DNA of 64,000 nucleotides, taken from Chrysomallon squamiferum. Lineage: Eukaryota; Mollusca; Gastropoda; Neomphalida; Peltospiridae. The stretch is taken from assembly GCA_012295275.1 (NCBI GenBank), contig CM022667.1, positions 14,219,705-14,283,704 of the forward strand, written 5' to 3'. The position numbers were made by a program, and so were the translations under genes. Shown here one piece after another: positions 53,738 through 64,000 of the stretch. How positions within the stretch are numbered: position 1 is the stretch's first letter; every line of letters starts with the position of its first letter. The notes below the pieces were generated by a model, which saw only the letters and a list, made by a program, of their open reading frames with translations, did not search any database and was not told where the DNA came from.

Positions 53738-54905
53738 GAAGAAGAAGAAGAAGAAAAGACGATGATGATGATGATGAAAGAAAATAATAATAAAAAATAA
53801 ATGTAACATATTTGAAAGAATATACTGATAACATATTTTAAAATATTTTAAAAAAAGAAACTGAAACATGTTTCCAGCTTTCTGGAAAAAATTTCATTTA
53901 TTCTTTCAGAAGTGTCAAAATATTTATTTTCATTGTTTACAAAATCTACTATTATAGGCGGCTAATGAGGATGAATCTAACTGGCTTCGTTCACATAACA
54001 AACCGTCCTTCTAACGACGTGGACATTGCTGTTTGCGTCAACGTTATTTACGGAATTACGGCAGCCATTTTGTCTGATTTACTTCCTATGGAGGTATTAG
54101 ATGATCCGGAATTACAGGTTAATATACAAATTCTTTATTTCAATAAATAAATAAATAAATAAAATAAATAAATAAATAATAATAATAATAATAATAATAA
54201 AATTAGGAATAAAAAGTAAATAAATGTATTAACTTATCTACACTGAAAATAAAACGTAAGTTACTGGTGACTGAAAGTTTAATGGGCAAATTAATGAAGT
54301 AAAATAATTCTGTGCCTGAATATGTTGCTGTTGTTGAGCCTTTGCTGTCACGTGACACTTAAAATCCTCAGACAGCACATCTCAGATAGACCTGAACTGT
54401 TTGAGGGTTTCTGTACATTATTCAACTAACTGAGAGTTCGTAAACTATTTGAAACGTAGTAATCCCAGTTAGTGTTCACCGTACTTTGTTTTAAATAACA
54501 TTATTCAATGATTACTTCATAAAAAGAAAGAAATGGGCCGCTGGTTATCTACCTTGTATCCGAGTCCGGATTATTTATAAATAGTAGTACTTTATTTTAA
54601 ATTATTTCATTTTATTATTATTTATTGATTTATTTATTTATTATTTGATTTAATTTAATTATTCTATTCTGCAGATGTTGTATCTGAATACGACAGCATA
54701 TATAAAACATCAGATTTTAACTCAGTTTTCTGGACGAGCAGATCTTGCGATGATGTATTATACATCTGTTAATCAGTTCTACTGGTTCGCGTCTAGAATA
54801 TTGTCATTAATTGAGAGGTTCAGACTGCAACGAAATCTGCTACATTCTGTAAATGTTTATACTTCTCTTTATGTCTTAGTTATTAGGTACTAGAACTGAT
54901 AAATA

Positions 54906-54908
<3 letters not shown>

Positions 54909-54989
<81 letters not shown>
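54909..54989. repeat. (CT)n tract, G intron 4
   Basis: Pure CT on the sense strand, 60 nt past the exon 4 donor; the flank GTACTAGAACTGAT is shared with the A and F copies. Confidence 0.95.
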
Positions 54990-54992
<3 letters not shown>

Positions 54993-56212
54993 AGAAACTG
55001 TAGTACAACTGAACAAAGATAAACGCTTTCGAGAGTCATGCTTACACACATACACAGACATAAACATCATATTTATTTTCAATACCTTTTTGTCAAAGAT
55101 AAAATAGCTCAGACTAAAATTTACAAATTGTACTTCGACAGGATACGTCAGTGTGTTTTATTAATTTGCAAGACTGCTTAACCTAATACCGTTTATATCT
55201 GTTCATCCAAACACTAACTCTTTCTACAATTTCAGGCAATTGTTGAGGTCTATGATTCGATGAAAGAAGTCCTCAGAGGTCAAGCAACGCAAGACATATT
55301 ATCTCTCGTTAAACCCGCTGATAACTCAGATGAAATCTATTTTGACGGTGTCCTTGGAACTTCAGCCACTGTAATAAAAATAGTTATAAGAACAAACAAG
55401 AATAGTGGGAGAGAGATAGAGAAAAGAGTGTGTGTGTGTGTGTTGTGTGTGTATGGTGACGGAAGCTCGTATAGTTCTATATACATCTTTATTAATAATT
55501 ACAATAGTAATCTGTTATAATCTAAATTATATTACATCTGTCAATATGAACCATAATAATTATCGAAGTTATTTTATATTTAACTATCAATGTACTTCAG
55601 AATACTGACGTAGACGACCGACTATCGATGACGTCAATTACTTTGACTGCGTTGATGAACATTTGGACTGTCTACGATACAAAACATAAGACGTTGTCGT
55701 GGTTGAAAGGTAAGTTTACAATTTAAACAATTTCTGTATTCCACTATTATATATGTAATTAATCAGTCCTTACAATTATTAACTGTGTAGTTACTCGTTT
55801 TAATTGAAATTGGTACAGACAAAGTCTGAAATTGATTGCTAAAGCTTTTGTTTATATTGGAAATCCGAAAACTGAAAGAAATTAAAGTATCAGCTGTAAC
55901 TGTTGCAATAATTATAGTATGTAACGACAGAGATGCAATAAATAGAAATATATAACAGTTTTATCGTTTTAAAATTTTAAAATGATTAAAGCTCATTTTA
56001 ATATTAAAAAGATAAAATAAATAAATAAAGAAGGAAAAATAAGTATTAACTAAATAAATAAAGAAATGATTTCGATCAGCGTGCAGACTCAAGGAAAGGA
56101 TTTTTTTTTAAAAGAAATGATACGACTATTTCGAGAACGACAGTAATATCGTCTTTTATCTCATTCATTCATGTTTGAGGATACCGGTCATTTTAGCTGT
56201 TTTCATGTCACA

Positions 56213-56213
<1 letters not shown>

Positions 56214-56275
<62 letters not shown>
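56214..56275. repeat. (ATT)n microsatellite, G intron 6
   Basis: About 62 bp of ATT units. Confidence 0.95.
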
Positions 56276-56276
<1 letters not shown>

Positions 56277-56529
56277 GTGTTCTTTTTATTTGTTTCTGGT
56301 TTTTTTTTTATGTTTGTTTTTTTATGTGTTTTTTTTGGACAGAACAGTAAGTTAAATATCTTGTGCTTTATTTTTGCAGACACGCCTTCTCATGTTAAAC
56401 AGACAGTGACGTCAGGATGTAGATGGTTGGAGAAAAATATCTTGGGAAGTCAGTACAAACACGAAAACGCCTTCTTTGTGACAGGCTCACCAACCCCGGA
56501 CGTAAATATAACTTACATTTATATCTATA

Positions 56530-56584
<55 letters not shown>

Positions 56585-57213
56585 GTAGTAGTAACAACAA
56601 TGAGATTCATAATGATAATGATAATAATAATAATAATTAAAAAAATGAGATTAAAAATGATAATGATAATAATGATGATGTTCATGACCATCAATATCAT
56701 CATAGTATTCATGTGGTTACAACAGTGGTTATGGTGATGATGATAATGATGATGACGATAATACTGATGGTAATGATGATAAACAGAAAGAGATAATAGG
56801 CCCACTATCTACATTAGATAATTGTGTGTTGGCATGGCAACACTTTTGGAATAGAGGATGCGAAATTGAACAGCAGGGATCAACATTATAAAATTTGGAT
56901 TTTTATTTATTTAATTCGTAAATTCTTTCAGGATTCAAGATGTTGGTATCCTTCCAGTCGACTGCAGTATATGAATGGAACAAAACTATCGTATAAAGGG
57001 GACTTTCCAAATGAAATCTTCATAGGAGCTTTCGAAGGCGTCATTCCAGAAAACGAATACGAAGACATGTTGAACGAGAAACACTTTGGTGTGAAGACGC
57101 CACGCAAGTTCCGTGGAATGGAAGAATCGTTTTACGTTTATTGGTCATCTGAGGCGTACACGTACGCCACTGCATTACTAGCCTTGACTCAGTTCAGTGT
57201 CGTTCAGGACTAA

Positions 57214-60247
<3,034 letters not shown>

Positions 60248-61122
60248 TTAGTCCTGAACGACACTGAACTGAGTCAAGGCTAGTAATGCAGTGGCGTACG
60301 TGTACGCCTCAGATGACCAATAAACGAAAAACGATTCTTCCATTCCACGGAACTTGCGTGGCGTCTTCACACCAAAGTGTTTCTCGTTCAACATGGCTTC
60401 GTATTCGTTTTCTGGAATGACGCCTTCGACAGCTCCTACGATGATTTCATTTGGAAAGTCTCCTTTATATGATAGCTTTGTTCCATTCATGTACTGCAGT
60501 CGACTGGAAGGATACCAGCATCGTGAATCCTGAAAGCATTTTCGAATTAAATAAATAAATAAATAAATAAATCCAAATTTTAAAACATCGATCCCTGCTG
60601 TCTTTCGTAGCCTGCATTTCAAAACTGTAACTTTATCAACTGATTTCAGACGTTGTCTGAACCAATTTCAATTATAACGAGTAACTATATAGTTAATAAC
60701 TGCTAGAGCTGATTAATTACATATCTGACATATGTAATAGTGAAATTATACAAATTGTAAACTTACTTTTCAACCACGACAACGTCTTATGCTCTGTGTC
60801 GTAGACAGTCCAAATGTTCATCAACGCAGTCAAAGTAATTGACGTCATCGATAGTCGAAATAATCGTATCAAAAAGAATCTTTCCATGATCCTTTATTTA
60901 TTTATTTATTTAATGCTTATTTAACTTTGTTTCGCTTACGAGTAATTAATTACATAGTTAATAATTGTCGTATGTAAAAGGGAATAAAGAAATTGTTTAA
61001 ATTGTAAACTTACTTTTGAACCACGATAATGTCTTATGTTCCGAGTCGTAGACAGTCCAAATGTTCATCAACCCAGTCAAAGTAATTGACGTCATCGATA
61101 GTCGGTCGTCTACGTCAGTATT
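60248..61122 (-). pseudogene. Copy H: remnant with exon 8 and duplicated exon 6
   Basis: Minus strand. Complete exon 8 at 60248-60529 (acceptor CTTTCAG, frame open, G-like: GDFPNEI, FGVKTPRKF, TQFSVVQD). A truncated exon 6 at 60767 to about 60856 keeps the donor and about 90 of 109 nt. A full-length exon 6 at 61014-61122 has both splice sites. The two exon 6 copies and their introns are a tandem duplication of about 245 bp. Exon 7 is absent between exon 8 and exon 6, and exons 1-5 are absent to the right. Belongs to the F/G subfamily. Confidence 0.8.
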
Positions 61123-61219
61123 CTGAAGTACATTGAAAATTAAATACAGTCAAAACATCTTATTCGTTGGTTTTGGCATCCGAAACGTATCCAAAAAGCG
61201 GTCCGAAACAAAGCAAATA

Positions 61220-61269
<50 letters not shown>

Positions 61270-61830
61270 CAAAAATATTTTCGAAAAATATTTTTATGCT
61301 GGCACTCATTATATTAGTATACTTTAATCAGTGTTATCTGCGTAGGTGTTAACAATCGTCAATTTTATATACAGCGTTCAGGTTTTGAAAACGTATGTGT
61401 CTACGGTGAGTCAAGTTTTTATCGAGGCACCTCCCTTTCCGAATAGGGTTATGTCTCCTGGTACTGTATTGAAAGGGAAAAAACTTCTCTTTCTTTTCTT
61501 TTAAATAAATAAATAAATAAATGAATATATAATTTCTGCACGTTCCTGAGCTGCAGTTTCTAAAATCCTTTTCTTAATGCGCCACTGTGAGTAGAATAAA
61601 ATTACATGCACGTGTTTTGATCATCCGCGGGAAGCGGCTGGGATAAGATATCTGCAGCTACGGCAGCTACGGTGTGTAACTCAGTGTTAACTGTTATTAA
61701 TTCTGTATAATTTCCAGCGGATCTGGAGTTTTAAGTTGTTATGTAGAGAGGAACTGGTTAATGTTTTAACATATCTGCTTTAAACTGCGAAGGTCAGAAG
61801 GCCGAACTGCTTCGAAATATTTTTCATCGA

Positions 61831-61864
<34 letters not shown>

Positions 61865-62515
61865 AAAGTACCTAATTCCGTTCCTAAACCCTATATTTTG
61901 GTCAATTTGTGAAATTACATAAATATAACTCAATGTTTATAAATCAAACAGTTTATAAATCAAACACCTAAGACGCAGATATACGTCAATCTGTTTCTGC
62001 TCAGTTATGTAATTCAAGTCGACAACAGCCGATGTTGTAATTACGCCTTCTGTTGAGAATTCCCGTTGCTTCGTTTTGTAACATCCTTTGTTTTGTTGAA
62101 AACGATTGCCAGCACATGTCCGATGTCTGATCTGTGGATATGTTGTATATATATATATTGTTATTATTGTAAATCCACTGTCTTGTTATGATCATATTAA
62201 ATTTTGTGTGTATGTTTCCTCACATGCGGAAAATAATTTTAAAAATTATTACTCGAAATAGTTTAAACATCACCATTAAACAATATCAGGTTATGATGCA
62301 AGATTTTATTTTCAAGTCAAGTTACAATTTTAAGTTCTAATCGGAATAAATTTTTGTTAAATATGTATGTTGCAGTTACACCTTTTTTCTTTTCTAATTG
62401 CAATCAGCTCTTAAAGATAAAGATGTAGGACAGCTGTTTACAAGGAGAGTGATATCACAATTAGCATTTCTGAGAAAATCAGTTTCCAGTTTCTCCCATC
62501 CTTCACTGAATGTAA

Positions 62516-62580
<65 letters not shown>

Positions 62581-62849
62581 AGTAATATCTGACATGAATT
62601 GTAAATTAAATATCTATATGCTAGTATGATAATGGGCTCTGTCGGAAAATGTAAATACAATTGTGTAAATATATATATAGCGAACGAATGATTTTACTTC
62701 AGCATTCAGAATTATTCAAGCACAAATGAACACACACAAATGTACACAGATATACAGAGATACTTAAGATATAGCGGACAGTTTTTTTTAAAATTTCATA
62801 ACACGGTTCACTGGATAAAATCTGAACTGTATTGAAGACGTATAATTAA
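61123..62849. other. H to I intergenic DNA
   Basis: Bases 61123 to about 61830 are unrecognised, with short (TAA)n and (AAAT)n runs. (GT)n at about 61835-61862 then opens a segment matching the D to E interval from 35100, but with about 1.1 kb (about 36000-37100) deleted. Includes dispersed repeat 62285-62515 and (TAA)n 62517-62577. No exon 1 lies to its left. Confidence 0.75.
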
Positions 62850-63794
62850 TTATTGCTGAATAACACTGCACTGTGACAAAGTTAGTAGCGCTGTAGCGTA
62901 CGTGAACGCTTCTGTTGACCAATACAGGTATATCGAATCTTCCATTCCAAGAAACTTCTGTGGCGTCTTCACACCAAAGTGTTTCTCGTTCAACATGGCT
63001 TCGTATTCTTCTTCTGGAATGACGCCTTCGACAAATCCCATGTAACTTTCTTGTGGAAATCCCATGTCCTCGTTTACACTTGTTCCGTTGGGATATTCCA
63101 GCCGATTTGTAGGATACCAGAAATTGTAACCCTAAGAATATAATACTAAAACATAAAGCCGTGGTGTATGTAGGTATATAGGTGTGTGTGTATATATATA
63201 CGCACAAATGGTCTACATTAAAAAAATACAATCATAAGATTTTAGTTGACTTCAGCAATATTGTATTTGTATCCTTACAAATAATTGTTTATCAGTTTAT
63301 TTTTCTCTACAAATTTTCCTTATAATCAGTCAATCAAAATAGCGAGTTTGTCAAGATTTTGTTTCCATTATTTTCCTTTTTGTTTCTTTATTTAATTGTT
63401 TGCTTGTTTATTTATTTACTTACATTTTAATTGTTTGTTTTGTATTGTTTCATTTCATTTTATTTAATTTTAATTTATTTTTATTTTTAAAGGAAAATGT
63501 TATTAACAGATGTTTGTTGTTATGTCTGGTTTATTTCTCAGGTTAATTTAAACTTAATTTCTTTATAGATTAATCACTAAGACATTTTGTTTGAATACGT
63601 AAAATTAACACACGAAAACATACACACACATACACACACAGTTACACGCATTCACACATACACAATACGTACATCCGGCCCTACAAACCCTCCCGTGAAA
63701 AACGCGTCTTTATGTTTGTATCGACTTCCTAAGATATTTTTCTCCAGCCATCTGCAACCTGCCGTCACGGTCTGATGAACATCTGTCGACGTGT
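62850..63794 (-). CDS. Copy I: family protein, exons 8 and 7 (5' part outside window)
   Basis: Minus strand, exon 8 at 62850-63131 and exon 7 at 63673-63794; exons 1-6 lie right of the window. Exon 8 encodes the B-type tail from YNFWYPTNRL to SVIQQ and stop (Q for the final E of B). Exon 7 keeps GCRWLEKN-type sequence with lengths identical to B, and phase 1 at its 5' border. Intron 7 resembles D rather than B (AATGGTCTACATTAAAAAA). Open as far as seen. Confidence 0.82.
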
Positions 63795-64000
63795 CTGCAA
63801 GTAAACATGCAAAACAACACCAAGATACAATTTACTGAACAATTCTGAATAAAAAACGTACGTATGCGATACTGATCTATATGAAGTTTATTCTGCGCTT
63901 CGAAAGGAAGTGGATTTAGAAACGGGTGTAGAACCGGTACAGAAGCAAGTTTGTAAAGCATTAATTGAGTATTTGGCGCTTCCTTATTGCCTTCTACTTA

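Larger units (their letters stand above)
51278..57213 (+). pseudogene. Copy G: eight exons, exon 3 frameshifted
   Basis: Exons: ex1 51278-51822, ex2 53129-53423, ex3 53958-54117, ex4 54675-54848, ex5 55236-55370, ex6 55601-55709, ex7 56380-56501, ex8 56932-57213. Start MFKLFTYILF with signal peptide. Exon 3 is 160 nt; F has 168 nt there, and G lacks 8 nt after the KPSF codons, which gives an immediate TAA. The rest of exon 3 and exons 4-8 remain open in the original frame (ITAAILSD, ADLAMMYY, GCRWLEKNIL, FGVKTPRKF, YTYATALLALTQ). Donors of exons 4 and 5 are weak (GTAAATG, GTAATAA). Head-to-head with F. Either a recent pseudogene or an assembly indel; the frame downstream is strikingly well kept. 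Confidence 0.82.

Noticed and set aside
56395-56805. Ile/His-rich frame in intron 7 of G
   Set aside because: Translated ATT/ATG repeats.

Overview
The window is AT-rich animal nuclear DNA. It has GT-AG introns, long di- and trinucleotide microsatellites ((GA)n, (TA)n, (TTA)n, (CA)n), a tRNA-like SINE and a TA-flanked MITE. No viral, bacterial or organellar genes are visible. The style of the sequence suggests a marine invertebrate, perhaps a mollusc, but nothing here proves the taxon.

All recognisable coding sequence belongs to one tandemly amplified gene family that I cannot name. An intact copy has eight coding exons (about 545/295/150/174/135/109/122/282 nt) and encodes a secreted, probably N-glycosylated protein of about 603 residues. 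Exons 3-8 are helix-rich, with repeated patterns that loosely resemble the (alpha/alpha) toroid of terpenoid cyclase / TED-type proteins; this is inference. There are three subfamilies: A (A1, A2), B (B, C, D, E, I) and F (F, G, H). Two small relics are also present.

Layout from left to right: A1 (-, exons 1-6, runs off the left edge); an exon-8 relic at 8164-8259; A2 (-, complete, 8683-14254); an exon-1 relic at about 16978-17174; B (+, complete, 17891-23978); C (+, exons 1 to part of 4, cut by a 200-N gap at 29004-29203); D (-, begins at the gap, exon 3 frameshifted); E (-, otherwise complete, but the signal-peptide frame is broken); F (-, lacks exons 5 and 8, exon 7 frameshifted); G (+, head-to-head with F, exon 3 frameshifted); H (-, exon 8 plus one and a half copies of exon 6); I (-, exons 8 and 7, runs off the right edge).

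A1 and A2 are a direct duplication of about 9.5 kb. B+C and D+E form a large inverted repeat whose inner part lies in the assembly gap. F and G form a second inverted, divergent pair. Several copy junctions fall on microsatellites. A long (CT)n tract lies just after the exon-4 donor in every copy where that site is present, including distant subfamilies. The four B-type starts keep a TATATAA box at the same distance from the ATG. Only A2 and B are visibly complete and open; A1, C and I are open as far as seen, apart from one extra base at the gap edge in C.
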